The notes: a model not told the origin generated them from the letters alone. A stretch of DNA of 64,000 bases from Christensenella sp964438705 (GCA_964438705.1 CAYTKQ010000004.1:1-64000), one strand, 5' to 3'. Numbered from the stretch's first letter, positions 18,235-28,638 are shown. Made by a program: numbers and translations.

Positions 18235-18522
18235 TTATATCAGCGAACCAATAGCAGCAAGGCTGCCGCCGATTGCGCCCAGGCAAGCCACAACCATGAT
18301 GATCTGAATCACTGCCCAAGCGAGGCCGATGATCGAAAGCACAAAGCCGGCTGTCGCGATGCCGCTCGGAGCTGTTTTTCTTGCCTTAACGCCCAGAACC
18401 AAACCAATAATACCGCAGATGAGTGCCGCCCACGGGAACAGGATGCCCACCGTAAGGCACAGGACGATCGCCACAATGCCAAGTACGAGCGAAACGACCC
18501 CCAAAGAACTTTTGTTTTCCAT
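18235..18522 (-). CDS. DUF4190-like small membrane protein
   Basis: Protein of 95 residues with two long hydrophobic stretches separated by a short basic segment (GVKARKTAPSG), the layout of DUF4190-type membrane proteins. Function unknown. ATG 18522 is used; an in-frame TTG at 18540 overlaps the GGAGG and is unlikely. A related protein is encoded at 57244-57519. It is a single-gene unit with its own terminator. Confidence 0.78.
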   Translation of the reverse strand: MENKSSLGVVSLVLGIVAIVLCLTVGILFPWAALICGIIGLVLGVKARKTAPSGIATAGFVLSIIGLAWAVIQIIMVVACLGAIGGSLAAIGSLI

Positions 18523-18986
18523 GATAAATGATACCTCCAAAATAATTGTGTTTACAGGAATCCTATAAACTGTTCTGTTGGATACAAGAGCAAGCAGTCA
18601 AGATTCCCCTTGAATCCACAACATTATTATATAGGCGAACACCCCAAAAAGTCAAATAAAACCAGTCAAATCAGCTTTAAAACAGTAAGATTGTCCATAG
18701 TATTGGAAGATTTTCCTGTGCTCCGTTCGCACGCGTAATATTCGTAATATTTCTGTATAAAAAAATTTATAAAATCCATTGACAAAAATGGCATTTTTGC
18801 GCATAATAAAGGTGGCAGAAGTGGGAATTTGAAAAAACTGGATTCAAAAACTGTTTTTCCTGTATATTTTTGTGTATATATAATTTTATCACTTCCAAAA
18901 CGCGTTAAAAGTTTTTGATTGACGTTGTTCATTCATATTGCATTCAAATTTTAGAAATTTTAACATAACCAAAGGAGTACAATTTC
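18523..18986 (+). promoter_or_regulatory. AT-rich intergenic region with rho promoter
   Basis: No gene is supported here. A strong sigma-A promoter is visible: TTGACA (18779-18784), 17-nt spacer, CATAAT (18802-18807). It would start a transcript with a leader of about 170 nt before rho. rho is often autoregulated through its leader in other bacteria; no attenuator could be identified here. Confidence 0.6.
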
Positions 18987-20618
18987 GTGGATACCAGTTT
19001 GCTCGAAACAAAAAGTCTCGCAGATTTGCGGGAAATCGCGAAACTGGCTGGGGTAAAATCCCCGACCAAGTACAAAAAAGCGGAACTTCTCGGAAAGCTT
19101 GTAGAGATGGAGCAGGAAGGGGAGGAAAAGAAGCTGTCCGAAATGGAAATGCCTCTCTTTGCTTCGCCGCTCCAGCAGCAGGCGTCCGTGGCGCCGCTCA
19201 AAGAACAAGTGCAGGAAGAGACGCCAACGCCCGTGGTGGCGGAAGCGCCGGCCGCACCGCCACGCAGGGGCAGGCCGAAAAAGGTTGAGGCAGCGCCGGT
19301 GGCCGTGGAAACGGCTGAGGAGGAAGAAGCGATCGACTTAAGCGAGGACGCCCTCGCAGAGGAAGCGGAGCAGGAATCCGGCGAATCGCGCCGCCGCAGG
19401 ATCATCGAATACGTGCCGAACAACGACGCGGTCAACGAGATCCTCAATACGGGGGAGTGCAAGGAGGCGAACGGTATCCTTGAGGTGCATTCCGAGGGCT
19501 ATGGCTTTTTGCGGAGCGAAAATTATCTTCCCGGCACAAAGGACGTGTATGTTTCGCAGGCGCAGATCAGAAAGTTCAACCTGAAAACAGGCGATAAGGT
19601 GTATGGCAAAACGCGCCCGTCAAAGGACGGTGAGCGGCTGCTTGCGTTGCTTTATATCGAGAACGTGAACGGAGAGCCGGTGGAAAATTGCCAGACCCGC
19701 CCCGCGTTTGAAACGCTTACGCCCATCTATCCGGATGAGCGCTTTACGCTCGAAAACATTCGCGCGTCGCGTGATCTTGCAATCCGCATGATCGACCTCA
19801 TCTCGCCCATCGGCAAGGGTCAGCGCGGTCTCATCGTGGCGCCGCCCAAGGCCGGTAAAACGATCCTGCTGAAAAAAATTGCCAACAGCATCACCACCAA
19901 CTATCCGGAGGTAGAGCTTCTGGTGCTTTTGATCGACGAGCGCCCAGAGGAAGTTACGGATATGCAGCGCTCCATCGCGGGCGAGGTGGTGTATTCCACT
20001 TTTGATGAAAAACCGGAAAACCACGCGCGCGTTTCCGATATGGTCATCGAACGCGCCAAGCGCCTCGTGGAACACGGACGCGACGTGGTCATTCTGCTCG
20101 ACAGCTTAACGCGCCTCGGGCGCGCGTACAACCTCATCGTCCCGCCGTCGGGCAGGACGCTTTCGGGCGGTCTTGATCCGGCGTCGCTGTATAAGCCCAA
20201 GCGCTTTTTCGGCGCGGCGCGCAACATCGAGGGCGGCGGCTCGCTCACCATCATCGCAACGGCGCTGGTGGAGACCGGCTCGCGTATGGACGAAATCATC
20301 TATGAGGAATTCAAGGGCACGGGCAATATGGAGATCCATCTCGACCGCAAGCTCTCGGAAAAACGCATCTTCCCGGCAGTCGATCTCGCAAAATCGGGCA
20401 CCCGCCGCGAAGACCTGCTGCTCTCGCAAAAGGAGCTCGAGGGAACGTGGGCGCTTAGGAAGGCGCTTTCCTCCGGCAACACAACAGAGGTCACAGAGCA
20501 GCTGATCGGCATGATCGTGCGCACGCAGACCAACGAGGAATTCCTCGCGCGGCTGCACGAATGGTTCCGCATCTGGGAAAAGGAAGGCTACAACTCCGGC
20601 AGCGGCGGAAGATATTGA
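18987..20618 (+). CDS. rho: Transcription termination factor Rho
   Basis: Hexameric RNA-dependent ATPase that terminates transcription, 543 residues. The GTG start follows AAAGGAG at 18971-18977. Residues 1-50 form the Rho N-terminal SAP-like domain (LADLREIAKLAGV). Residues about 55-135 are an acidic, Ala/Pro-rich insertion with an AT-hook-like PRRGRPKK, common in Gram-positive Rho. Residues about 150-230 are the cold-shock RNA-binding fold (EVHSEGYGFLRS). The ATPase has Walker A PKAGKT with K291 and Walker B VVILLDSLTRLGRAY. The gene is monocistronic with a strong terminator. Confidence 0.97.
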   Translation: MDTSLLETKSLADLREIAKLAGVKSPTKYKKAELLGKLVEMEQEGEEKKLSEMEMPLFASPLQQQASVAPLKEQVQEETPTPVVAEAPAAPPRRGRPKKVEAAPVAVETAEEEEAIDLSEDALAEEAEQESGESRRRRIIEYVPNNDAVNEILNTGECKEANGILEVHSEGYGFLRSENYLPGTKDVYVSQAQIRKFNLKTGDKVYGKTRPSKDGERLLALLYIENVNGEPVENCQTRPAFETLTPIYPDERFTLENIRASRDLAIRMIDLISPIGKGQRGLIVAPPKAGKTILLKKIANSITTNYPEVELLVLLIDERPEEVTDMQRSIAGEVVYSTFDEKPENHARVSDMVIERAKRLVEHGRDVVILLDSLTRLGRAYNLIVPPSGRTLSGGLDPASLYKPKRFFGAARNIEGGGSLTIIATALVETGSRMDEIIYEEFKGTGNMEIHLDRKLSEKRIFPAVDLAKSGTRREDLLLSQKELEGTWALRKALSSGNTTEVTEQLIGMIVRTQTNEEFLARLHEWFRIWEKEGYNSGSGGRY

Positions 20619-20633
20619 AAAAATAATCAAAAA

Positions 20634-20665
20634 GGTCGCGGCATCAAAAAGCGCGGCCTTTTTTT
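20634..20665 (+). terminator. Intrinsic terminator after rho
   Basis: AGGTCGCG (20634-20641) pairs with CGCGGCCT (20652-20659, one G-T), followed by seven T residues. Confidence 0.88.
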
Positions 20666-20821
20666 ATTGACGTTCACAATGTAGGAACGATGATTCACGA
20701 CATTTCATCACCGTTTCGTGCAAAAACCTCCGCAGCATCAAATAGGCGTGATACAGTATATTTGAAAAATTATGCTGTTTTCCGTTTAAGCGACGCGTTC
20801 AGAAAAGTCAGGAGGGGTTGT

Positions 20822-23800
20822 ATGAAAAAGAGACTTGTCGTTGTTTTGTTGATGCTGTGTATAGTATTGAGCATGGTTCCGGCGCTGCCCGACATAGCGC
20901 TGGCAAGCGGAGATACATGGGAAGACCGTCGGGACGTCAGTATTTTTGCGGACAAAAATCAGATGGAATATGTGATTACAACGCCGGAGCAATTGGCGGG
21001 GTTCGCGTACACTGTAAATAATTTAGAAGACAGCTTCTTTTATAAAACGGTCAAATTGGGCGCTGATATCGATTTGGCAGGCTATGACTGGGTGCCCATA
21101 GACCACAGCGGCTCATCGACAGGCGCGGGTTTTTGGGGAACGTTTGACGGCGCGAATTATAAAATTCGCAACATGACGATAACCAAGAACTATGAAGAGG
21201 CGGGCTTCTTCGGGCATTGCGACGGCGCGATAAAAAACGTTACGCTTGAAAACCTCAGCATAGATACAAAGTCGCCCTTTGTGGGCGGGATTTGCGGCGG
21301 GCTCATCACCACGTCAAAAAGCATCATGGGCACGGTGGAAAACTGCTCGGCGAGCGGCACGATCCACCATGGATTGGGGGACGTCGGCGAACTGGTGGGT
21401 TATATATACCCGGGCGCGACGGTGAATGGCACAAACCCCGGAACGCTGAGGGTCGTGCCCAAATACTGGTCTTATGCGGCGGACACCAGCATTTTTGAAG
21501 ATAACAGCCAGTCGACCTACAATATCTATACGGCGGAGCAGCTCGCGGGCTTTGCCCTGATGCTCAACACATGGAAGACGACTTTCGAGAATAAGACGAT
21601 AAAGCTGATGAACAACATCGATCTTTCCGCGTACGAATGGGTTCCGGCAAATCGTTTTCGTGGAACGTTTGACGGCGGGGGGCACGCGGTGTTCGGCATG
21701 CGGATCAGCGGCGACGCTGCTACTAAAAATGTCGGTTTTTTTGGAGCTTTTCAGATGGCAGCAGTTCGAAATTTTACGGTTTCAGGCGACATCGACGTGG
21801 TGAATGCCGGTTACACCGGACTGTTGGCGGGAGAGGCCATTAAAGCAATCATTAATTCGTGCGCGTCTTACGGAAGCGTGAAAAGCGACGGTTCCTCCGT
21901 CGGCGGGCTGGTGGGAGTTTACAGTGCTTTGAATTCTGGTGTGGCAAACTGCGCGAACGCCGCCCGTGTGGAAGGGAACGGAACGTATGTCGGCGGGCTG
22001 TTCGGCGGGTGGGCAGTCGATGACAAGCCCGGAAAAGTATATCTCTATAACTGCACAAACCTCGGCAGCATTTATGGCTCGGCACAATATATGGGCGGGC
22101 TGCTCGGCAGGTTTGAACCCTATTATGCCAGGAATTTCGATCCGTCACAGAGCATTTACATTCAGAACTGCTCTGTGCCGTACGGGGTGATCATCGATGG
22201 CACGGGAAAAAATGGACGTAGTGAAGCGGGCGGTTTTATCGGTGAGCTTCGCCTGCCGAGCAGAAAAAGCAACACTGGCAGCACCACGCAGTTGGTATTC
22301 GAGCATTCGTACAGCGCTGTTAGAATGCGGAATGTAGCTTTTGCCAACGCCGTAGCCGCAAAAATGACCATTGACACCTTTGAGGGAGAGGTGCCCGAGT
22401 GTACAAAGATCGACCTGTCTAATTCCTATTCCTTCCTTGAATTTGAACTCGCCAACTGCGGAATGCTATGCAATTTCGGACGCTATGAGCCAGCCGAAAG
22501 CACAAAGCGTCCCCCCCTCGCTGCATATGACTTTTACCTTCTGAACCGCGGCGCGTCATATAATGTTGCTGTCGCAGGAAGCGGCGGCGCCCCCTTCAAT
22601 GATGATGATTTCAAACGCTACGCGTATTATTACTATGCCAAGGATGGAGACCGCGAGCGTTTGGGCAGCACCACCCCGGAACGTATTGACCTAATTAACC
22701 AACTGAGCGACCAAGCGTTTGATACGGGCAGGGACTCCTTTGACTGGGAGACAATCCAAGGTGCTAACAACGGCTACCCCGTCTTAAAAGATGACGTGCG
22801 GCGGAACGCTATGCAAAGCTTATACGCGACAGGCAATGTCATCGTCAGCGGCGACGAGCGCGCGAGCCTCGAGAAAACGCCCTACAACGGTTTAAAACAG
22901 CAGCCGCAAGCGAACAAGGACACGGGCCTCATCATGCGCTTCAAGCGAAAGTTTGCGGGGAATCTTGATTTAAATAGTTTTGAAAAAATCACCTTTGGCA
23001 CCCCGCTGCCAAACGGCACCACCGTAACGCTGCGCAAAATAAAAGAGGATTTCTCCGGCTATGAGGCCGAATCATACACCTATAAAGTTACCGATGCCGT
23101 CACCACAGAAATCACATTGGATCTGGATCCCAGGGACGGCGGCAACAACCGCGCGCGGCTGACCAAGGCGCTAAAGGAAACGGCGTACGATGTGTTTTTC
23201 ACATTTGACGACGCGTCTTTTGATACGTACGAAACAACCTACACCTTTTCCGTGACAAATACGACATCGGAAAATTTTGGCCCAATGACAGATAAGATTG
23301 TGGTAAAGAAGATACACAACGCGGACGTTGCATTCACGTACGACGACGGCGGCGGCGAGGTTACAACCGTGGATGGCGGCCCAATCGCATCGGGAACGCC
23401 CGTTCAGGCGCCGGTTGGCTCGGATCAGCGGTTCCTGATTCAGCCGAAGCCCGGCCGCACGGTGCAAGAGGTGCAAGTGAACGGCGTGACTGCTGCCGAT
23501 GCGGTGCCGCTGTCCGGCGGGTGGTTTGACCTGAAAAACATACAAAACGGCACGGACATCTCGGTGACGTTTGGGAAGCGAGTATACAATGTCACTCTGG
23601 ACGCGGTGTCAAGCGTAAGCGCGGACACAGACCCGGCGATTCCTGTACAGAAGGGTCTTCCTGCAACGCACGGGAGTGACTTTGACTTTAAGGTCTTTGC
23701 AAAACCGGGGTATGCGGCAACGCCCGCAGTTGAGGTCAAAGCAAACGGCACAGTGCTTACAAGCGACTCAAACGGACTGTATAAGATCAGTAATATAACC

Positions 23801-25366
23801 CAGAATACGGTTATAACGGTCACAGGGTTTGTGCCGGATAAAACCCCGCCTGTCGTAGCAAGCGTTTCCCAAACGGGCGCGGCGGAAAGCGGCGCAATTG
23901 CCGTCGCCTTCAACAAGCCTATGAACACGGCAGCGGCGGGAATGGTGTGGCTAAATGATCTTCCCGCGCTGAGCACGGGAACCTGGTCTGCGGACGGCAA
24001 AACCTACTCCGCGCCCTATACGGATCTTGCTGGCAGAACCACCTATACGGTTCACATCGAGGCGTTCAAAGATTTTGCGGGCAACGTGATGGCAAAAGAC
24101 AGCAGCCATACGTTTACCACCGATATGGCCTCCCCCGGCGTTTTGCTTACCATTGCGCCGGACAATACACAGCCCTTCCCCAGCCCGATTATCCTAACCG
24201 CAACGATATCCGGCACGCACACCGTTACGGGCACGGTAACGTTTTTTGAGAGCGCGCCCGACGCGAGCGGGACAATGGTGGAAAAAGACGTGAGCGGACC
24301 GATCCCGGTGAGTGGAAACGCGGCGGTATTCATACGCACGCAACCCGAATTAAAGGAATATTTGTATCAGGCAAAATACAGCGGCGACACAGGCAACAAC
24401 CCTGCCGATTCGCCGCAGATGAGCTATACCGTCAGCAAAGATATGGGCACGATTACCCTAAGCGATATTTCCAAGGTGTATGACGGCGCGCCCGCGTCCG
24501 CGCCGAAAATAACGGCAAGCAGTACGGGAGCCGTAAGTGTCGAATATCTGGTAGACGGCGCTTACACAGCGGACCCTCCGGTGAATGCGGGCGTTTATAC
24601 GGTGCGCGTCAGGGTTGCGGCGGATGAGCGTTACAACGAAGCGATGGTAAGCCAGGCCTTTTCAATCAGTCAGGCCGACCCCCAATACACCGCGCCCGAT
24701 TATTTTCTGGTGAGTGAAGGCAGCGTTCTTGGGGATATCGATTTGAGCGCGTATAATGTGGGCGGTACCTTTGTGTGGAAAACCCCGGAAGCGGATGTAG
24801 GCGCGGCGGGCAGCACGGCGGAGCATGAACTTGTGTTTTTGCCGGACGACGGCGTCAACTACAAAACGGCAGCCGGCATCATGGTGCCGGTGGAGGTGCG
24901 CAGAATGTCCATCACGCCGCGCGCGGAAGACAGCACAGCCTCCGGCATCAAAAAAAGCTATCAAGCAGGAGAAACCATCTCGTTTACGGCTGTGGGCAGC
25001 GGCATGGACAACGTGTCTCCGCTTTCGGGCGACCGCCGCTGGCGACCGATATCATGGAAATGCAATCCCGAGGGCGTGTTTGCGGACGGGAACTATACGG
25101 CAAGCTTCGTATTGGATACGGCTGGAAATTACACGCTTTCTGTGCTTTACGAGGAGCAGGAATATGACGGCACGAATTTTGTTGCGACGGGCAATACGTA
25201 TACAAGCACGACCGCGCTGGTGGTGAACGCGCCCACGGCCGAACAGCCAAGCAGGAAAGCGGCTCCCGCCACCGGAGATGATTCAAACGTCACCTTCTAC
25301 GGGCTGCTTGCGCTGCTATCCGCATGCATTCTGGCTGCAGCGACCAAAAAGAAAAGGTGCGAATGA
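20822..25366 (+). CDS. Large surface protein with GLUG-type repeats and Ig-like modules
   Basis: Secreted protein of 1514 residues. ATG 20822 follows AGGAGGGG and starts a signal peptide ending near ALA (about residue 29). Residues about 30-600 contain two clear long repeats (IxxxEQLAGFAxxxN, then a DIDL and WVP segment, then GTFDG), typical of GLUG-motif beta-helix adhesins. Then follow an InlB-B-like segment, an SbsA/Big_5-like module (about 1000-1100), a Big_3_5-like module, an MBG-like module and a terminal beta domain. The C-terminus is APATGD, a hydrophobic helix and KKKRCE. An adhesin or matrix role is inferred. The rest of the beta-helix is not assigned to a carbohydrate family. Confidence 0.8.
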   Translation: MKKRLVVVLLMLCIVLSMVPALPDIALASGDTWEDRRDVSIFADKNQMEYVITTPEQLAGFAYTVNNLEDSFFYKTVKLGADIDLAGYDWVPIDHSGSSTGAGFWGTFDGANYKIRNMTITKNYEEAGFFGHCDGAIKNVTLENLSIDTKSPFVGGICGGLITTSKSIMGTVENCSASGTIHHGLGDVGELVGYIYPGATVNGTNPGTLRVVPKYWSYAADTSIFEDNSQSTYNIYTAEQLAGFALMLNTWKTTFENKTIKLMNNIDLSAYEWVPANRFRGTFDGGGHAVFGMRISGDAATKNVGFFGAFQMAAVRNFTVSGDIDVVNAGYTGLLAGEAIKAIINSCASYGSVKSDGSSVGGLVGVYSALNSGVANCANAARVEGNGTYVGGLFGGWAVDDKPGKVYLYNCTNLGSIYGSAQYMGGLLGRFEPYYARNFDPSQSIYIQNCSVPYGVIIDGTGKNGRSEAGGFIGELRLPSRKSNTGSTTQLVFEHSYSAVRMRNVAFANAVAAKMTIDTFEGEVPECTKIDLSNSYSFLEFELANCGMLCNFGRYEPAESTKRPPLAAYDFYLLNRGASYNVAVAGSGGAPFNDDDFKRYAYYYYAKDGDRERLGSTTPERIDLINQLSDQAFDTGRDSFDWETIQGANNGYPVLKDDVRRNAMQSLYATGNVIVSGDERASLEKTPYNGLKQQPQANKDTGLIMRFKRKFAGNLDLNSFEKITFGTPLPNGTTVTLRKIKEDFSGYEAESYTYKVTDAVTTEITLDLDPRDGGNNRARLTKALKETAYDVFFTFDDASFDTYETTYTFSVTNTTSENFGPMTDKIVVKKIHNADVAFTYDDGGGEVTTVDGGPIASGTPVQAPVGSDQRFLIQPKPGRTVQEVQVNGVTAADAVPLSGGWFDLKNIQNGTDISVTFGKRVYNVTLDAVSSVSADTDPAIPVQKGLPATHGSDFDFKVFAKPGYAATPAVEVKANGTVLTSDSNGLYKISNITQNTVITVTGFVPDKTPPVVASVSQTGAAESGAIAVAFNKPMNTAAAGMVWLNDLPALSTGTWSADGKTYSAPYTDLAGRTTYTVHIEAFKDFAGNVMAKDSSHTFTTDMASPGVLLTIAPDNTQPFPSPIILTATISGTHTVTGTVTFFESAPDASGTMVEKDVSGPIPVSGNAAVFIRTQPELKEYLYQAKYSGDTGNNPADSPQMSYTVSKDMGTITLSDISKVYDGAPASAPKITASSTGAVSVEYLVDGAYTADPPVNAGVYTVRVRVAADERYNEAMVSQAFSISQADPQYTAPDYFLVSEGSVLGDIDLSAYNVGGTFVWKTPEADVGAAGSTAEHELVFLPDDGVNYKTAAGIMVPVEVRRMSITPRAEDSTASGIKKSYQAGETISFTAVGSGMDNVSPLSGDRRWRPISWKCNPEGVFADGNYTASFVLDTAGNYTLSVLYEEQEYDGTNFVATGNTYTSTTALVVNAPTAEQPSRKAAPATGDDSNVTFYGLLALLSACILAAATKKKRCE

Positions 25367-25438
25367 AGAAATTATTTGCTATGAGCGACATTAAACGAGC
25401 GCTTTTTTGCGGGTGCCGTTAATTTTTTGTGCGCGGCA

Positions 25439-25467
25439 TTGAACGACAGTCTTTTTTGTGCTATATT
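25439..25467 (+). promoter_or_regulatory. Putative sigma-A promoter of the two-component operon
   Basis: TTGAAC (25439-25444), a 17-nt spacer and TATATT (25462-25467), 32 bp before the kinase start. Confidence 0.6.
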
Positions 25468-25499
25468 TTTGAACAGTACAGCGCATAAGGAGAAGACGT

Positions 25500-26984
25500 T
25501 TGAAGCTCAAAGACCTGTCCATACGCAAAAAAATAACCTTTACGAATTTCATGATGGTCATCATCCCGGTGCTCATCGTTTTGTTGCTGACGCTCGTGGC
25601 GCTCTCAGGCCTGTTCGCGGGGGCGGGCTCCGGCCTCACCATCGCGGCGCTCGATCAATTGAGCGGGGAAACGGTCACCAACTATCAGCTGCAGCTGATG
25701 GTGGATGCCATCGGCGAAGATTTGACAGAGAACCCAAACGCGCTTGCCGATGGTTCGGCATTGCGCACTGTGTGCGCCGATTTTGAGGCGCTTGGCGCAT
25801 CGGTGATGATCGAGCAGGAGGGCGAACTGCGCTATCTGTCTCCCGGAGCGGCGAAAATGCAGGAAGGGGAAGGCGAGATCGCGTTTGTGCGCACGCAGGA
25901 CGGATTTTTCTATCGCGGGCAAACGCAAACACCGTATGGCATCTTCGCGCTCACGGTGAAAAGCGACACGCTGCCCTATGTGCCGGGCGAAGCGGCGGTC
26001 ATGGAGCATATGAAGGCGCAGATAAAAATGGTGCTGATGTTGGTGTGCACAGGGGCGGTCGTGATTATCATTTTGGTGGGCATCATCTTGTCGCGCAGGC
26101 TGTCGCGCAGGATTCTGGAACCGGTGAACAGGCTTCGGGAAGCGACGGAAGCGGTGCGCAACGGCGATCTCACGCGGTCGGTCGGGTATTCCTCGCGTGA
26201 CGAGCTTGGCAGGGCGTGCGCGGAATTTGATGAAATGCGCGAACGGTTGCTTGTGTCCGTTCGGGCGCAGCAGCACTATGAGAAACAGCGGCAGGAGATG
26301 ATCGTCGGCATTTCGCACGACCTCTCCACGCCCATCACCTCCATCAAGGGCTATGTGAGCGGTCTGCTCGAAGGCATTGCGGATACGCCCGAAAAGCGTG
26401 AACGCTATCTGCATACCATCTATGATACCGCGTGCGGTATGGAACGCATGGCGGACGACCTGAATCTGTTTTCCAAACTCAGCGCAGAGAACGCGCCCAA
26501 CAAAATGGAGTGCGTGGAGCTGGGTGAATATCTGGAAAATGCCTGTCAAGAGCTCGGGGGCTGGATGCAAAAAAATGGCATGGAGCTCGTGTTCGAAAAC
26601 CGGTGCGCGGGGCCGGTGTTTGTGGACGCCGACCGCATGGAGATGGATCGGGTGCTCCGCAATCTGGCGGAGAACAGCATCAAGTATCAAAAAAAGGACG
26701 AGCGTGTCAAGGGCCGCGTCAATGTGGTGCTCGATCGGTTCAAAGGCGCGGCGCGCATCGTGTTTTCGGATAACGGAATGGGCATCGCGGCGGGGGAAGA
26801 GGAGAAGATTTTCGAAACCTTTTATCGCAGCGATCCTGCCCGCAGCAAAAGAGGCAGCGGCATCGGGCTTTCCATCGTGCGGCGGGTGGTTAAGCGCATG
26901 GGCGGAAAAATCAGCGCGCAGGGAAGGCCGGGGCTTGGTCTCGCGCTTACCATTCTGCTGCCCGAACGGGAGGGCGAAACGTGA
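25500..26984 (+). CDS. Sensor histidine kinase
   Basis: Membrane sensor kinase of 494 residues. The TTG start at 25500 follows AAGGAG at 25488-25493. Two membrane helices (about residues 19-40 and 174-197) flank an extracytoplasmic sensor of about 130 residues with no recognised fold. HAMP follows at about 198-250, HisKA with the phospho-acceptor H273 in ISHDLSTP, and a HATPase domain with N box (AENSIKYQ), G1 (DNGMGI) and G2 (GSGIGLSIV). It overlaps the response regulator gene by 4 bp, so the two form a pair. The signal is unknown. Confidence 0.94.
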   Translation: MKLKDLSIRKKITFTNFMMVIIPVLIVLLLTLVALSGLFAGAGSGLTIAALDQLSGETVTNYQLQLMVDAIGEDLTENPNALADGSALRTVCADFEALGASVMIEQEGELRYLSPGAAKMQEGEGEIAFVRTQDGFFYRGQTQTPYGIFALTVKSDTLPYVPGEAAVMEHMKAQIKMVLMLVCTGAVVIIILVGIILSRRLSRRILEPVNRLREATEAVRNGDLTRSVGYSSRDELGRACAEFDEMRERLLVSVRAQQHYEKQRQEMIVGISHDLSTPITSIKGYVSGLLEGIADTPEKRERYLHTIYDTACGMERMADDLNLFSKLSAENAPNKMECVELGEYLENACQELGGWMQKNGMELVFENRCAGPVFVDADRMEMDRVLRNLAENSIKYQKKDERVKGRVNVVLDRFKGAARIVFSDNGMGIAAGEEEKIFETFYRSDPARSKRGSGIGLSIVRRVVKRMGGKISAQGRPGLGLALTILLPEREGET

Positions 26985-27655
26985 AGCGCATCCTGATCAT
27001 TGAAGACGATCAAAGCATTGCGGAGCTGGAGCGCGACTATCTCGCGGCGGACGGCTTTGGCGCGGAAATCGCGGAAAACGGAGAGGTCGGCCTTCGCGCG
27101 GCGCTCAGCAACGACTATGCGCTGATCGTGCTCGATGTGATGCTGCCCGGCATCGACGGTTTTGAGGTGTGCGCCCGTCTGCGCGCGCAAAAAAATACGC
27201 CTGTGCTGATGGTCACGGCGCGGCGGGACGATGCGGAAAAAATTCATGGGCTCGATCTTGGCGCGGACGATTACATGGTGAAGCCGTTCAGTCCTTCCGA
27301 GCTCGTGGCGCGTGTCCGGGCGCACATCGCGCGGTACGAACGTCTGACGAAGCGTGAAGCGGGGGCAGAGCTTGCGGTGCGCGGGCTGTGCGTTGACAAA
27401 GCCGCGCGGCGGGTATTTTTGAACGGGGAAGAGGTAGCATTCAAAAACAAGGAATTTGAATTGCTGCTTTTTTTTATGGAACATCCCAACATCGTGTTCA
27501 GCAAAAATGAAATTTTTGATCGGTTGTGGGGAATGGAAGCGCTTGGTGATACGGCGACTGTCACGGTGCACGTCAACCGCGTGCGCGATAAGCTCGGCAG
27601 AGAAGAAGACTATATCGAAACGTTGTGGGGCGCGGGTTATCGCTTTCGCGGATAA
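26981..27655 (+). CDS. OmpR/PhoB-family response regulator
   Basis: DNA-binding regulator of 224 residues, partner of the kinase just upstream (4-bp overlap, GTG start). The receiver domain has the acidic pair EDD, phospho-acceptor D52 (LIVLDVMLPGIDGF), the Thr in LMVTAR and Lys in MVKPFSP. Residues about 128-224 are the winged-helix domain (VTVHVNRVRDKL, GAGYRFRG). Targets are unknown; the neighbouring surface protein genes are possible ones, an inference from position only. The last 19 bp overlap the convergent methyltransferase gene. Confidence 0.95.
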   Translation: MKRILIIEDDQSIAELERDYLAADGFGAEIAENGEVGLRAALSNDYALIVLDVMLPGIDGFEVCARLRAQKNTPVLMVTARRDDAEKIHGLDLGADDYMVKPFSPSELVARVRAHIARYERLTKREAGAELAVRGLCVDKAARRVFLNGEEVAFKNKEFELLLFFMEHPNIVFSKNEIFDRLWGMEALGDTATVTVHVNRVRDKLGREEDYIETLWGAGYRFRG

Positions 27656-28482
27656 AGCACCAGAAGCTCCATGTGGATGGTGATGCTGCAAATGGCGGAA
27701 AGCGCCGCCGCGTCTGCTTGTGCGTGCGTGGTCATGGGCGTCATTTTATAAAAGCAGGAAAGCTGCTCTTGCGTGACGCGCAGGTTATATTCAATGGTTT
27801 TGTGTTCGGCGATATCGGCGTGCTCCGCCATATGGCCGATTATTTTTTTGTTGGAGTATTCTTTTTCCCCAAAAATGCACGCGCGCAGCTCGCGCAAATA
27901 CCGTTCGCCGGGCACCGCCTTGATTACCGCACCGTTTTCGCAGAGGATTCGCGCAAATTCGCCGTAATTGGCGGGCGTAAGGATGTTGAGGACCAGCCCT
28001 GCCGCGCCGTCTTGAACAGGCATGTTTGCAAGATCGGCGACCATAAAACGGACGTCGCCCGGCTGCTTTGCGGCCGCGAGCACGGCGGCTTTGGAATTGT
28101 CCATGCCGTATACCTCCGCGCGTGTTTCGTGCGCCAAAAACTGCGCGTAATAGCCTTCTCCGCACCCCGCGTCGAGGATCGTTCGTCTGTTTTGCGGCAT
28201 ATAGCGCACCGCAAGCCCGGCGATCTCGCGGGCTATGGGTTCATAAAATCCCGCATCGAACACAGCGCGCCGATTCGCAAACAATTCGCCGCCGTAACGC
28301 TCGGTCCCGCCCTTTGCCGCGCCCAGAAAGTAAACATAACCTTTTGTGGACAAATCAAAGCAGTGCCCGTTTTCGCACACAAAGCTTCCGCCCTGTGAAA
28401 GCAAAAATCGGCTTTTGCAGAGCGGACAGCAGAGGAAATCCTCGCTTCCTCTAAATTTTTCCATCACAGCGGCAATTTTCAT
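27637..28482 (-). CDS. RlmA-type 23S rRNA (guanine-N1) methyltransferase
   Basis: SAM-dependent methyltransferase of 281 residues from the RlmA/TlrB family, which modifies a guanine in 23S rRNA helix 35 (G745 or G748 in E. coli numbering). Zinc-binding cysteines are at the N-terminus in FLCCPLCKS and FVCENGHCFD, followed by STKGYVYF. The SAM site is LDAGCGEGYYA. ATG 28482 is chosen over upstream in-frame codons because it starts where family members do; the ribosome site (GGAGAAA) is rather distant. Some family members give macrolide or tylosin resistance; that is not implied here. Confidence 0.87.
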   Translation of the reverse strand: MKIAAVMEKFRGSEDFLCCPLCKSRFLLSQGGSFVCENGHCFDLSTKGYVYFLGAAKGGTERYGGELFANRRAVFDAGFYEPIAREIAGLAVRYMPQNRRTILDAGCGEGYYAQFLAHETRAEVYGMDNSKAAVLAAAKQPGDVRFMVADLANMPVQDGAAGLVLNILTPANYGEFARILCENGAVIKAVPGERYLRELRACIFGEKEYSNKKIIGHMAEHADIAEHKTIEYNLRVTQEQLSCFYKMTPMTTHAQADAAALSAICSITIHMELLVLYPRKR

Positions 28483-28563
28483 TGAAAATATATTTCTCCA
28501 AGTTTCTTCTATCATAGCATTTTTAGCAGGGAAAAGAAATATCCCTTTCAAAAAGCAAAGCAT

Positions 28564-28591
28564 TGCGATATCACGAATTTTAATATATAAT
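28564..28591 (+). promoter_or_regulatory. Putative sigma-A promoter for the LRR protein gene
   Basis: TTGCGA (28564-28569), a 16-nt spacer and TATAAT (28586-28591). Confidence 0.6.
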
Positions 28592-28638
28592 AACGATCGA
28601 TAGCCGAGAATCACATAAATTGGCGTGGGGGATTGATT

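Noticed and set aside
18666..18932. 88-codon minus-strand frame before rho
   Set aside because: AT-rich, no ribosome site, and it covers the probable rho promoter.
27625..28398. 257-codon plus-strand frame antisense to the rRNA methyltransferase gene
   Set aside because: Shadow frame without a start signal; the minus strand has zinc-finger and SAM motifs.
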